64,000 nt of DNA from Mesostigma viride (GCA_009746045.1 RPFO01000595.1:927510-991509); one strand, 5' to 3'. Positions 10,801 through 23,639 are shown, counted from the stretch's first letter. Made by a program: numbers and translations. The notes: generated by a model from the letters alone, not told the origin.

Positions 10801-12389
10801 TCGCGTTTTTTCGCGCGAATTTGGCGTCCGATCGCGTATTTTCGAGCTAATTTGGTGTCATAATGCTTAATTCATGTCAATTTGAGCGTACATTCCACAT
10901 CGAGAGGCTTGAAATTTAGTAAAACATGTCAATCTAAGGGTATATTTCACATGGAGAGACTCGACAACAACCTAAACTTCGAATCTAAAACAATAGGACG
11001 AGCACTGCCAACCACATGGAGCGCTCATCATTTCCCCTCAACTTTTTTCCTGTGGGGGAGGACGGAGGGAAGTTGAAGAGGCAGTTGTACTGGATGCCGC
11101 TAGACTACGTGATAAAGGTGGCAGAGCTGACGGACAGCAAGAGGAGGAAGTCGAAAACGCAAGAGCAGATTGCGGAAGCGAAATTACGGATAAGGCCCTC
11201 AAAAAATTAAGTGCGACTGACGACCCTCCTATTGGTGTCGTATCCAGACATCTGCCCATAAAGCATCACGTCTTCTAACTTTGCATACATTGGATTCTCC
11301 GGATCCTTGTTCCCTGCCTTCATAACGGCAGAAGTCCACCCATCAGACCAAAAGGCCTCTCGTGCTCCAAAGTCTTTTTCCCCGTCCATAGTTGTCTCAC
11401 TTAATAAGTCTCATTTCCAACGTGGGCTTCTCATCACCCTCATTGCCCGCCCCCTTAGCCTCTCTTCCGCCCCCTTAGCCTTCCCTCCGGAAGTGTCAGC
11501 ATGTTGAGCCGCTGGTCCGAAGTCCACCGCCACATTTGCCAAGTGTAGGATCCGCTCCACATCCTCCTTACCTGCGCGCATACCGATCAACCCATCAACG
11601 AGTGACTAAAATCGAGTTATTAGAAGAAGAGGGATTGCCAAAGTTTGGATATCAAGTGAGGACACAATCCACTCGCAGAAATTTTAGATTACCCTTCTTA
11701 TAATTTACCCTTGTTGTCTTTGCACATGGTGCGGTTCGTCCTTCAACCTCTCCTCGCAGATAGACCCGGGCTGGCATAATCTTACTACGTACTCAAGGCA
11801 CGGAAAGTTGGGGGGGCAAAAGTGAAAGTTCCTGAGAGCCGACATGAAGATTCAAGGGTCGGCGGAGGAATCGGGAAGTCGTCCGTCAAATACGGTAAGC
11901 AGAGATTCTTAATACCTGGAATCGTCTTTTCGACGCACACCAAACCCGTAAAGGAAGGTTGACCTGCGTTGGATACGTCCGATTTCTGAAATCCTGGACA
12001 CGGGGGCAACTAGCCAACTACACGAAAACTCACGAAAATCGGTGTCAAATGACTGGGCAGCAACCCAGAATTACTGCTTGATCAGGCATTTTTTTTTTTG
12101 AGAGTTTTATCGAGACAAATGAAAAAGACAATCCGAGCGTTATCCGTTCCTCGCTGCCAGATTCTACTGGATTCCATGCGCTGACTCGCGTTGACCAAGC
12201 TTTATTCTTTGGGTTATCGGCTTCCCAACTTTCCGTGTACTAGACTGGGCCTAAGCCTAAACATAGTACTGCTGGTTGTCTCCTTGATAGTACCACCGAT
12301 ACTAAATATATCCGGCCCTCGGCCACTACAGATTCTCTGCTGCCCATGTGCGGCGTGAGACACAACAACAACAACAACAAGCCTAAACA
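10801..12389 (+). other. Left interior of the 17.1 kb element
   Basis: About 1.6 kb with only short open frames, none resembling a known family. It contains a T-run near 12090. I see no RNA gene or array here. Confidence 0.5.
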
Positions 12390-12730
12390 GTACGGCGTCC
12401 AGGTCCGCGCCGACCCAGGGGCCCGCTAGCCCTCCAGGTCCACGCAGTCCTCCCGGAGCCGCGGGCAACACTCCTTAAAAGAACTTCCGCAGGTACTTAC
12501 TTACTCCTTAAAGAAGCCGGCGGTAAGGGTCCCCAAGGCCCCGAACTCCAAGACGAAGGGCACCACACGGTGGTGCCCGACATCGCCTTAGGCCGTGGGC
12601 TTGGCCCGCTCAACCCGATCCGCCGGGTAGCCCGGCCGCCGCCTGGGATGCACCAACTGAACCATGCGCACATGGCTAAGAGCCAAGGGGCGAGCCACAG
12701 AAACGTCAATGAGCAAGTGCCGGCTGTCTT
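12390..12730 (-). pseudogene. RLE-LINE C-terminal scrap inside the 17.1 kb element
   Basis: Matches the RLE-LINE C-terminus on the - strand: LAPWLLAM, GTTVWCPSSWSS and, in another frame, the region around GDVGHHRVVPFVLE. It has several gaps and an inserted ACTTACTTACT segment near 12492-12503. It is an older, truncated insertion. Confidence 0.6.
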
Positions 12731-12796
12731 ATATATTTGAAACATTAAGGAGACAACCACATGGCAGCAAGTATCACGGTTTTCCATATACACCGT

Positions 12797-12872
12797 TTCC
12801 ATCCATCCATCGATCCATCGGGGTTAATGCTCCGTGACTCCCCAACGGGAGCACAAGTCTAATTAATTAATT
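12797..12872 (+). repeat. LINE-A 3' terminus, second copy
   Basis: CATCC repeats, GGGGTTAATGCTCCGTGACTC, the same stem-loop and AATTAATTAATT as at 7660-7731, but no LINE-A coding sequence precedes it. Confidence 0.65.
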
Positions 12873-13439
12873 AGTATACATCCTTTCCCGTTCATCACAA
12901 CCCTCAAACTTGTACTTCTGGACTCGCCAAATCAATCAACGAGCGTCGCCCATAAAAAAGCACGACAAGGTATGACACTCCCAACATCCGACTTCAACTG
13001 TAAAATGCACGATTCGGCAATCTTCAAAACATGAAAAATGTAGTCCTCCTTGACACTGTTCCCGATTAGGGATCACGCTATGGCTTCCAACATCGCAATG
13101 TGGTCCAGCCAGTTATCTGTGTAAGCTACACTCTCGCACAACTTAATTTGCGCGCCGACGGCACCCGCACCCGCCATCTCAACACATAGCAAGCACTTAG
13201 TATGGCAAGCGGATTATGGCCTTATCCACTTAATAGCCCGCCTCACCCTTCAAAAGTTTCATTACCGTCAATGTCTCGGGCTGCACATAACACAACAAAA
13301 ACACAGTCACGCATACCGTCGTCAAGCACCTGTAGTCTACGACGCGTCGCTCGAAAACATTTACAAAAAATGATGCAAAGCAACGGAGGCATTTCGAAAG
13401 TATTCGACGAATCAAGTACCCCCGCACAAAAGCATGTTT
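12873..13439 (+). other. Interval between LINE scraps and satellite array A
   Basis: 570 bp without a recognisable gene. The frames here are short and match nothing I know. Confidence 0.5.
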
Positions 13440-14020
13440 CACAACCTCGAATTGGGGAGGGGTCTCGCTGCAGCTAGACCCTTCCGTGAACGCAAAAAAT
13501 AAACATCGAATAAGTGGGAGGTCTTCCTGCAACTAGACCCCTCAAATCATACAAAGATGAAACATTGAAGTTGGGAGGGGTCTAGCTGCAGCTAGACCCT
13601 TACAGGAATGCGAAAAAACAACCAATAATTGGGAGGGTCTACCTGCAGCTAGACCCTTACATGCAATCAAAAAGGATGAAACCTTGGAAGTTGGGTGGGG
13701 TCTAGCTGCAGCTAGACCCTTACAGGAATGCGAAAAAACAACCAATAATTGGGAGGGTCTACCTGCAGCTAGACCCTTACATGCAATCAAAAAGGATGAA
13801 ACCAGGGAAGTTGGGAGGGGTCTAGCTGCAGCTAGACCCTTACAAGAATGCGAAAAAACAACCAATAATTGGGAGGGTCTACCTGCAGCTAGACCCTTAC
13901 ATGCAATCAAAAAGGATGAAACCTGGGAAGTTGGGAGGGGTCTAGCTGCAGCTAGACCCTTACAGGAATTCGAGAACTTTATCACAAATGAGTAACATCG
14001 TCTCTCTGCAAAGAGACCCT
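13440..14020 (+). repeat. Array A: 120-bp satellite with 22-bp palindromes
   Basis: Rows from 13561 repeat with an exact 120-bp period, about 3.5 full units plus diverged flanking units. Each unit holds two palindromes of the form GGGTCTAG-CTGCAG-CTAGACCC, or a one-base variant, about 60 bp apart, separated by CGAAAAAACAACCAATAATT or ATGCAATCAAAAAGGATGAA. Because the unit is a multiple of three it gives long open frames on both strands (KGLAAARP motifs), which I treat as artefacts. The same array lies in the opposite orientation at 25155-25810. Confidence 0.92.
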
Positions 14021-14029
14021 TGCCAAACA

Positions 14030-15012
14030 TGCAAGGACTGGCGTGGGTGTGCTGGGTGGGATGCGTGGGTGTGGTGGGCATGTGTGCGTGGGTGTGGTGG
14101 TGGGCTAGCATGTGTGCGTGGGTGTGGTGGGTGGCTGGCATGCGTGCGTGGGTGTGGTGGGTGGGTGGCATGCGTGCGTGGGTGTGGTGGGTGCCTGGCA
14201 TGCGTGCATGGGTGTGATGGGTGGCTGGCCTGCGTGCGTGGGTGTGGTGGGTGGCTGGCATGCGTGCGTGAATGTGGTGGTGGGCTAGCATGCGCGCGTG
14301 GATGTGGTGGTGGGCTGGCCTGCGTGCGTGGGTGTCTGGGGTGGCTGGCATGCGTGCGTGGGTGTGGTGGGTGGCTGGCATGCGTGCGTGAATGTGGTGG
14401 TGGGCTAGCATGCGTGCGTGGGTGTGGTGGATGGCTGGCATGCGTGCGTGGGTGTGGTGAATGGCTGGCATGCATGTGTGGGTGTGGTGGTGGGCTAGCA
14501 TACGTGCGTGGGTGTCGCGGGTGGCTGGCATGCGTGCATGGGTGTGGTGGGTGGCATGCTTGCGTGCGTGGGTGTGGTGGATGGCTGCCATGCGTGCGTG
14601 GGTGTGGTGGATGCGTGCATGGGTGTGGTGGGTGGCTGGCATGCGTGCGTGGGTGTGGTGGATGCGTGGCATGCCTGTGTGGGTGTGGTGGTGGGCTGGC
14701 ATGCGTGCGTGTGGTGGTGGGCTGGCATGCATGCGTGGGGTGTGTGTGGTGGCTGGCAGGCCTGTGTGCGTGGGTGTGGTGGTGGATGCATGGCATGCGT
14801 GCGTGGGTGTGGTGGATGGCTGGCATGCGTGCGTGGGTGTGGTGGTGGGCTGGCATGCGTGCGTGGGTGTGTTGGATGGGTAGCATGCGTGCGTGGGTGT
14901 GGTGGGTGGCTGGCCTGCGTGCGTGGGTGTGGTGGATGGCTGGCTTGCGTGCGTGGGTGTGGTGGATGTGTGCGTGGGTGTGGTGGGTGGCTGGCATACG
15001 TGCGTGGGTGCA
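14030..15012 (+). repeat. Array B: 30-bp GT-rich minisatellite
   Basis: About 32 units of 30 bp built on GTGGCTGGCATGCGTGCGTG plus GGTGTGGTGG, with small variants. His/Pro/Thr-rich and Trp/Gly/Cys-rich reading frames exist in all six frames and are by-products of the repeat. The reverse-complement array is at 23985-25110. Confidence 0.95.
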
Positions 15013-15029
15013 CCGGGAAGGGGGGTGTG

Positions 15030-15615
15030 ACATTTTGTGATATTTTGTGACATATCACGTGACATTTTGTGATGTGGATGTGACAAAATGTGACACTTTG
15101 TGATTTTTTGTGACAAAACTGTGATATTCTGTGACATTTCGTGATAAATCATGTGATAAAACCAGCATATTCTGTGATTATCTTTGTGACAAAAACAAGG
15201 AATTTATCACAAAATATCAATGTCACGACTTGACAAAACGCACTGACAAAATCCGTGACATTATCACTGATATATCACGAAAAAAGGGTGACAAATCCGT
15301 GACATTATCACAAAAAAAAGGGTGACAAATCCGTGACATTATCACGAAAAAAGGGTGACAAATCCGTGACATTATCACTGATATATCAGGAAAAAAAGGG
15401 TGACGAAATCCGTGACGTTATCACTGATATATCAGGAAAAAAAGGGTGACGAAATCCGTGACATTGTCACTGATATATCAGGAAAAAAAGGGTGACAAAG
15501 CCGTGACAATGTCACTGATAAATCTAGGGAGAAAACAGTGACATAAAACCACGGGCGATCATGACATATCACACAGATATATCGTGACATATCACACAGA
15601 TATATCAGAACACAT
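15030..15615 (+). repeat. Array C: TGTGACATTTTGTGAT-type and GTGACAAATCCGTGAC repeats
   Basis: Degenerate tandem repeats, first of GTGACA/TTTTGTGA words and then 30-60 bp units with AAAAAAGGGTGACAAATCCG and GATATATCA. The part with GTGATAAAACCAGCATAT is present in reverse complement at 21612-21650. Joined to array B by ACCGGGAAGGGG. Confidence 0.85.
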
Positions 15616-16824
15616 TCCAAAGCAAAACGGATGAAAAGCACACCTCGCGATTTCTTTATTACAAATATAAAGATAAATGTAACAGATCTTCATTCTTCAT
15701 TCTTGATTCTTCATTCTTCAACAGTGATTATCGATCAGTGACAATTTGCAAACGCCGGCTTGGCGCTTGTCGTTGCGTGACAGAAATCTCAGAATGTTCC
15801 TGGAATGCAATAAAAAACGCACATGCGCAAGAAACATGAACGGATGGTTGGTGTCAGCTGTCTCATCTGCCACCGCACCCTAGAAAACCAATTCATGAAC
15901 AAGAAAGCGCTCGATATAGATCAAGAAAACAAAAACAAACCTGCGCAGCCGTGGCGCCTAGATGACGATGTTAAGTGGACGACGACGAGGAGGCCGGCAC
16001 CTTGTCTCCCTGTGAGCAGAAAAAAAAAGGCAAGTTTGAACACTCAAGATTTGTCATAGCCTTTCACAGCCTCGATCAATAGAAATGTTGCACATCAAAA
16101 TCAATGTGTTGCCTAGAACATCCTTGAATGGGTTTCAAGAACAGCAAGGCGGCCTCCCCCGCCCGCAAACTCATAATCCCAGTGTTTACAACCCCCTCAT
16201 GAGGGGGTTGTAAAATTGCAATCAGTCATTTAAAAAAAAAAAAAAATCCCAGTTTCACACACTGCCCACTCATAAATAATCCCAGTTTCCCACAGCCCCC
16301 ACTCAGCCCACTCTGACATAAACCACCCCAGTTTAGACACCCCCTCTCATGAATAAGCCCAGTTTCCCACAGTCACCTGGGAGACCGCGCAACCTGGGGT
16401 CAGTCAGGTCAGTCACAGCCGGTGCGGCGCTAGATTACAATACCGGTCCGATGTAGTGTAGTGGGGTGGGTGGGGTGGGGGTGGGGTGGGGGAAGGGGGG
16501 GGGGTTCCCCTCTCCTTTGGTGGGTGTCAAGGGGGACATTGGTAGGGGTTGATGATTTAGTAGTTGTGGAACGCAGTTGTAAATGTGGGTAGCTCGTGCG
16601 TAGGTCACAGGTTCTTGTGAGGGGTGGGGATGCTTGGGTTGCCGTGGTGGCTTGCCTACGGTACGTAGGTGCCTGAATACAGTGGTGGGCAGGTGCACTT
16701 CGTGCACCCAGAGCAGGTGGCAGTTTACATTCCCCCACCTGCAAGAAATAGCCAAGAGTGTATTAAAGGCCATATGCCCCTTCTCAGGGCTAAGTGCTAC
16801 ATATACTCCCAACGGAGTTATGTT
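15616..16824 (+). other. Unassigned interior with C/G-rich low-complexity segments
   Basis: Contains TTCATTC repeats (15688-15720), a run of A (about 16230-16245), CCCAGTTTC-type imperfect repeats (16247-16375) and G-rich sequence (16460-16505). No supported gene; the short frame at 15823-16059 has a CLICH motif but nothing else to recommend it. Confidence 0.5.
16185..16214. repeat. Perfect 30-bp palindrome
   Basis: TTTACAACCCCCTCA is followed immediately by its exact reverse complement, with no spacer. It could extrude as a cruciform. Confidence 0.9.
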
Positions 16825-16861
16825 CCTAATTAATTAATTAATTAATTAATTAATTAATTAA
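16825..16861. repeat. (TTAA)n microsatellite
   Basis: About nine TTAA units. LINE-A tails and the CACGTGAC palindromes elsewhere in the window also adjoin TTAA tracts; here neither is present. Confidence 0.9.
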
Positions 16862-19800
16862 TGGTACGTAGGCGGGCTTGGCGATGGTCTATGCAGCAGG
16901 GTCAGTTATGGTTGAGTGGACAAGGGGTTGGTTGCCCCGGAGGCCGGGGTGGGCGGGGTTGGTTATGGTTCACGTGGATGGTGGGGTGGAGTCATCGTAT
17001 ATTAGGGCAGCGGGGGGTGGGGTCACTGGGCGGGGTGCAATGGTGTAGGGGAACCTCGTTGTGGGGCGGTAGGGTGGTTTAGTGGATGGTTTGCGATGTT
17101 GGTGTGGAATGTGGTGGAGGTAATACGGAAGGGTGGTAGTCACATAGGTTGGCTAGGGGGACTCAAAAAGTGGATGGTCGGGTGGGTCAGCGTATGGTTT
17201 GGGAAGGAGGGCAGTGTATGGTTTGGGGAGGAGGGCGGTGTTACGGTGTTGTGGGGGACCTCAGGGTGGGGGCGAGAGTGGTCCGTAGTCAGGGGGGGAT
17301 GGATAGCGGCATGTGGATGTCCGTAATGTATCTTTGTGGGTGGGGTGGGTATGGAACAGGCAGGGGAGTGGGGCGAGTGGGGGTTAGCAGGGTGGAGGGT
17401 GCTGGCATTGTGGCGGGATGGTTGGAGGCACATGGACACACATAATGGCAAGAGTAACTGCATGCATAGCAACATGGGACCAGCTGTTCCGAGAACATCT
17501 GCAACCCTCACCATGCAACAACCAACAGCAACCGGCAACTGCCAACAGTGACAACGTTCGCAAGATGTGACGCCAAGGCCATTGGAGATCCTGATGTAAT
17601 TTCGGGGGGTTCCTAGTCCTGCCGTGTACTTAACTTAATTCAGGGCCGCACACTTCGTGTGGTGCAGTGGTGCAGCGAGGGCTCATGGCCGGTATGGTGG
17701 TAGCCGGTAGGTGAAGACCTTGCTGCGAATCGAGGGCGTGATATTGCATGGGAAAATGATGCCGAGAGTCTCAGGGCGTCTCGCGTGGTGACAGCTGCAG
17801 CGTGTGGGCCGAGGAGCTCGAGATGCAGGTCTCGTCGGTACATGTGGGCCACTGGTGAGGGCGCCAATGTGATGGAGGCCTTTCCATCGTGCCAGTTGGA
17901 CATCACTCAACAGCCAAAGGGGCGGCTGCATTGGCGGTGGGGCTAGAATTCTGGTAACTGCACAGAATTGACCCAAGAAAGCTCGAATCGCGGGCATGGG
18001 CAGGCGAGGTAAAAGAGGGAAACATTGCGCCAGCGGTTGAGGAAAGAAGGCCTGTTTACAGTGCTGGGCCTCAGAAGGAGTCGAGGCGTCGGCTCAGTTG
18101 GCAGGGCGACGATAAGTCTGTCAAAGCTGCGCATGGGTGGCGCAATGAGAGCTCATTAGGAAGGTCTCGCGCAGGAGGTTTCGATAGGCTAAAATTTTTC
18201 TCAGTCCTCGAAGATTAGGCGGGTGAAAATCGTAAATCCGCCATAGCCGCCATTTAAAAAATTTTCCCGCTTTCCATGGGATATACTGCCTAGCCTTACA
18301 GTAGCCAAATGGATTTGCGTGCGCCTCAGTCCATGCACCTAGTCGTTCGCCATCGGTTTCGGCGCAATATTTGAATTTTGCGCAAGGATCCTGACGGGTT
18401 GATTCCAGACTTGCGCTTGTTGCGAAAGATTATTGATTTATTTTGTCCATTCATTCCAGACTCCCAAGCTAGGGGCCGCCGTCGACTGTAGTCTGAACGG
18501 TACGGCTAACAGTTACGATGCCAGGCCAGCAGCAAGCGGTCAAAACCAAGCGATACTAGAGAGTCATGTCAGTCGTCTTTTTACTGGTTTCGTCACTCAG
18601 TTATTCCTCATGTATGTCAAACTACTTCTACTTGGGAAGATATGTAGTAGCGGCGAATCGGAAGTGGAAGTGGGCAGGGGGGGGCGGGAAGTACGACTGA
18701 TGCAATATACCGTACGTTAGTTATCGTCACAAAGCGAGTGACTGACGATAGTAAAGGGCCTCTAATGACGACAGTGATGACGATAGTATTTGGCACTGAT
18801 GAGTGATGACAGGAAGAGCGATGACCCCAAGTTACCAGACTTTGCGACGTTGATGAGACTTAGCGAATTGCGAGCCCTCATTCCAGTGGTTGCGCGGGTG
18901 TTACCGTTGAAGTTGAAGAAAAAAAAACTTGACTTGAACATCTATCCACGCTGCACAGGTGGGAAAGGTGGAAGGGAGCTGCGATCGGCTCGCAGCCAAG
19001 GCGGGATTATGTGCCTTTTGATTTCCAGCAATGTCGCTTCTGTATGAACGCACGTGGTGGTTGGAATAGGAGCATAGGCTTACTGATGACCGTCGTGATT
19101 TATGTAGCCATTAGGGCGTCGTCTTAAATGAATTCAGGAGCGAGCTCGGACAAGGCTACAAGCAGCCATCGGGGGAGAAACATAGGCATGGTCTGGAATA
19201 AAGCTTCAATCGATCTGTTCGCTCAGTGGTAGGCACAGCACATTCGGACATCCAGAAGCTGCCCACTCTTTACCAGTTGAGGTGAGCAAGGAATTCCTCG
19301 CCTGAAATTCTAATAAGTTTGCATCGACTTTAACATGCATGCCGTACGCACGTGGCATTCTCACGTATCGCCCTAGGGCCAAGGCTGCTATGGGCCGCTC
19401 GGTTTCATGCCAAGTTAGCCGTGCTTGCCATGAATGCTGCAGCAGTTTCACTATCTCATTCGTACAAGGTCAATAGACTATGCAAACGACATCCGATTTA
19501 GTTTTCATGAAGGGCATAACCTTGTTCAGATTGAGAGTTGCATGGCATGGGCTGCTCTTGCGCCACTTTCCTTGTCTTAACCTACTGATTCTCTGTTTAT
19601 GCTTTCGGTCGTTATACATTCGTATGTGTGCATCTGTGCTGCCATTGTGGTGTCAATTTTGCGCGTGTACTTGTGATGCCTGATACCGTTGGACTTGCAC
19701 GCGGCCCCATCGCATGTGGCAGCGACAAGCTCTTGGTCGCCTGTCCAGCGCGGCGAATTCTTGATGGTGAGCAACGGTGATCATTCTTTATGTAGTGCTC

Positions 19801-21530
19801 ATTCCTCAAATTATCAACGTGCTGTGCGTGTCAGCCACCATTGGCCTTGTTCTTCCAGCTTCCGTGCATGATTTTTTTGTAGCCCGCTGGTGATGCTCTG
19901 AGCTACAAATAGTTTGCATTATTTGTCCCAATTCCTTCGCTGTCGGTAGAATCTTCTTTGCAATCCAGTAGCCTTGGTTGACATTCGTGGCATTGCTGGA
20001 CTATATCTCGCTTCCTTGCATGGGTAGCATCTTTGCATATTTATCCTTTTTGCTCAGATCACAGCTTTTTGTCATTCCCTCCCCCCGCTCCCCACCCTGA
20101 ACGACTCCTGCTAGTGTCAACTGCAGACGTAGAGCCTTCAGCCTCGTTAGAGTTCATCCTACCTGTAACGGGGCATATTGTTAGTTGATTGGCCTTGCAT
20201 TTTCTTGGCACTATTCAGGCGTTTCTTTCTTATTGCCGTATTAACCATACAGAGATTGCAATGAAGTAGATTGTGAGGCCTCTTGGCATGTTAGGGAACC
20301 TTTGCGACTCCAGGATTTCTGGGTGTGCAGTTCCCTACAACTTGTGAGGCATGTAGATACAATTTAGGTGAACATCTATGGCCAATTTTTTTTCTCGAGC
20401 ACCCCTGTCTCTCTCTTGGCCCAGTATCTCACCTTTCTTTGTCCTAAAATTAGGCCGGTACTCATAGATAGCCACGCAACTGCTGCGATCTCCCCCGCAT
20501 CCTTACATACAAGTGAACTGAAGTCATGCAAAGTTGTTGGCACGTCCAGCGCGTAGCGTTCATCTCACTAACAAATTTTTGTGTGTACCGATGCGTGCTT
20601 TGCCGGATGATGTATTTTTGTCTTGCATGCAGGCAATATACCTAACACAGTCGGGCCGGGCACATCCGTCAGTCCAACACGGCGAGAGGCCACATGCGGA
20701 TGCAGATTTTGTAGGCTCTGAGCCTTCAATGGTCACATTGCCGTCGCACTTGACAGTGTCCTGTGATTGTTTCTAGAGAGTCATCCAGTTACTTCAGCAA
20801 TGGTGGCTGGGACAGCCCTCGTGATGGTTTCGGTGATGATGAGGATGATGACTTTGATGACGAGGACTGTTGAGCCCCGTTGTACTTCTCGGTCAACAGA
20901 TTTTATATTGCATTTGTGAGATGATTGTGGGTGTCCATTTTGCACACCACCCACAGCCATGCTTGAGTGCACCGTTCCTTGTGTGTGTATCAATACAGTT
21001 TGTGTTCGTATTTGATCAGTTGTGCCATTTCATCGGGTTGTTGCATGCCATCTGAATATGTTCACTCCCCGTTGCCATTTTATCATACTAGTGTTGTGAG
21101 CTCAGAGCAATGGATGCATGATGCAGTGTTGTGATTCAGTGTAGATATTGACGATTTTACCTTTGATCAGCATGATGGATGCTTGGCCAGCGATGGGTCG
21201 GAGGTTGACACTTGATGACCGTGATGATCATTGCCCTGAATGTTCAATATTGGTGTTTTTCTTAACATCCCAGTCGATATTTTTGCAATAAACCATGTCT
21301 CCCACGGCTCATGACATTGTGGTGCATTTTATCATGCACCTGAGAGTGTTTCCAGCTTGTTTTGTCAGTTCCTTTCAGTACGCTTGCCCCGTACCGCTGC
21401 ACGTGTTGTCTCTCCTGGCATTGCCACCTTGTCGTGTCCCACCTTGGCCTTTTCCTTCTCCGTCTCTGCTGCGGCACGCACTTCCTTGCTGCGGATGTGC
21501 ATTATGCGTGCTTTGTGATATATCACTTCC
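16862..21530. other. Central interior of the 17.1 kb element, no genes recognised
   Basis: The first 550 bp are strongly G-rich (GTGGGG words). The rest is of mixed composition with only short frames on both strands. I looked for transposase, integrase, DNA polymerase, helicase and recombinase motifs and saw none. Intron-broken genes with short exons cannot be excluded. Confidence 0.5.
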
Positions 21531-21539
21531 CCTGAGTGG

Positions 21540-21815
21540 TTGTGATTTATCACCTTGTCACATTTTGTTTTTCTGTGGGTTTGTGACATTTTGTGACACT
21601 TTGACATTTTGTGATAGTGACGTTATCACAAAATATGCTGGTTTTATCACGTTTGTCACGTTTTGTCACAATCATGACATGTCTCGATCACAATTTGTCA
21701 CAGTTTTATCACATTTTGTCACATTTTGTCACGTTTTATCATTTTTTTATCACAAAATGTCACAAAAGTGACATTTTGTGATAAAAAAATATCACAAAAT
21801 GTCACAGACCCCTTC
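21540..21815 (-). repeat. Array C, inverted copy
   Basis: Repeats of TTTTGTCACA and ATCACAAAATGTCAC, with the reverse complement of the GTGATAAAACCAGCATAT segment of array C. The last 70 bp hold a hairpin in which TATCACAAAATGTCAC and GTGACATTTTGTGATA face each other. Confidence 0.8.
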
Positions 21816-21821
21816 CCGGTG

Positions 21822-22022
21822 TGTGGTGGGTGGCTGGCATGCGTGCATGGGTGTGGTGGGTGGCTGGCATGCGTGCGTGGGTGTGGTGGGTGGCTGGCAT
21901 GCGTGCGTGGGTGTGTTGGATGGGTGGCATGCGTGCGTGGGTGTGTTGGATGGGTGGCATGCGTGCGTGGGTGTGTCGGATGGGTGGCATGTGTGCGTGG
22001 GTGTGGTGGTGGATGCGTGGCA
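21822..22022 (+). repeat. Array B, short third copy
   Basis: About six to seven 30-bp GTGGCTGGCATGCGTGCGTG units in the same orientation as 14030-15012, joined to the inverted array C by CCCCTTCCCGGT, the reverse complement of the B-C junction on the left. Confidence 0.9.
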
Positions 22023-23635
22023 TGCGGGAAGTGACGCAACGAATGTTATGGCCGAGCAAACTGGGCCTCCTTGCCCGTGGCTGACGGAAATACAATTCAA
22101 ACAGACGGCCTCAAAGCATAGTAATGAATGCAACGACGTTCAAAAGCGTCCCAGATCGACATGAAAAGAAACCGAGCGCTAAAGCCGGTAGAATACATGC
22201 ATGGCGGGACATGATGTATTGGAAAAGCCTGGTTGCCTCCGTATCCGCTCCTGACGTGAACAAATGGAAAGAGACCGCCTGGAAGCCAACATATGCATGC
22301 GCCACTGTTCCGAAGCCCAGCAAACACGAACAGAGCTTACCCAGGCGTCATTCCGGGTGCCACCATCTTACCCTGACAGTCGTCATCCTAGCAACCTCTA
22401 GCAGAGCTTACGGCCCCCACAGTCCAGGAGTTTCCATGACCCATCATAACGTACCTCAGCATCGGTGACTTTAAAACCACGCTTCTAAGCGTACAAGAAT
22501 ACCACTAGCTTTCCTGTAACAAACATGACCAACTGAGCACGTCGCTGTCGACAGCCATACCATTTGTCCAGCGGCCATTTGCGACGCGATGCAATTGATG
22601 TGCATTATTTTGCTGGGCCCGTGGGCCACATCGCCGTCAACGGCTCAACGCTGCGCTCTGGTGGGTCTTCACGTGTGGACGTCAGCCTTCAAGTGTCGTC
22701 CAATCTGCTTTCTCGGTTTCGAAAAATTTGGTCGAGACGATTGCCATCGGCGCCGCGCTTCCACTTTCCGGCGACTGCGAGGATGCCACGTTACCGTTTT
22801 CTACCCTTTTACAGCCGTACGCTTTGCGACCGTTTTCATTACTAGTGTTCCTTTGGAATACGACATTATTAGTAACCGAGCAAGAAGATTGGACGACACT
22901 CGAGGGCTGACGGTTCACACGTAAAAACTCAAAGCGCAGCGTTGAGCCGTTGACGGCGATGATTGTGGCCCACGGGCCCAACAAAATGATGCACATCACA
23001 ATTCTAACAAAAACCAGCAGCCTACCTATTACCTACCCAACCCTAATTGCATCACGCTGCAAATGGCCACGGGATTACGGTATGGCTGTCGATAGGAAAG
23101 TGTTCAGTTCGTCATGCCGTTGGGAAAGCTAGCTCTCTTTTTGTGCGCTTAGGAGCGCGGTTTTAAAATCACCGATGCTTAGGTACGTAATGATGGGTCA
23201 TGCAAGCTCCTGGACTGTGGGGGCCGTAAGCTCTTGGAGAGGTTGCTGGGATGACGACTGTCAGGGTAAGACGGTGGCACCCGGAATGACGCCTGGGTAA
23301 GCTGCATTTTTGTTTTCTGGGCTTTGGAACGGTGTCGCCTGCATATGTTGGCTTCCAGGCGGTCTCTTTCCATTTGTTCACGTCAGGAGCGGATACGAAG
23401 GCAACCAGGCTTTTCCAATACATCATGCCCCGCCATGCATATATTCCGATATGCATATATTCCACTGTATTTTGCGCTCGGTTTCGTTTTATTTCGATTT
23501 GGGACGCTTTTGAACGTCGTTGCATGCATTACCATGCTTCGAGGCCGTCTGTTTGAGGTGTGTTTCCGTCAGCAACGGGAAAGGAGGCCCAGTTTGCTCG
23601 GCCATAACATTCGTTGCGTCACTTCCCGCAAGGCA
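22023..23635. repeat. 1.6 kb imperfect palindrome
   Basis: The sequence from CGGGAAGTGACGCAACGAATG (22025) reappears as its reverse complement ending at about 23630. The shared segments include GTTATGGCCGAGCAAACTGG, GAACAAATGGAAAGAGACCG and, near the centre (about 22.8 kb), TGGGCCCGTGGGCCACAT against its complement at about 22966-22983. The arms differ by substitutions and small gaps. Mirrored short frames with MCIILLGPWAT on both strands result from the symmetry. Confidence 0.82.
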
Positions 23636-23639
23636 GGTA

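Noticed and set aside
13460..14020. CRISPR array (regular palindromic repeats with spacers)
   Set aside because: The spacers are not unique; they alternate between two sequences with a 120-bp period. The context is eukaryotic and there are no cas genes. It is a satellite.
13542..15152. Long His/Thr/Pro-rich and KGLAAARP-type open frames (also 23931-25718)
   Set aside because: They run through satellites with periods of 30 and 120 bp, exist on both strands and in several frames, and have no non-repetitive part. They are by-products of repeat lengths divisible by three.
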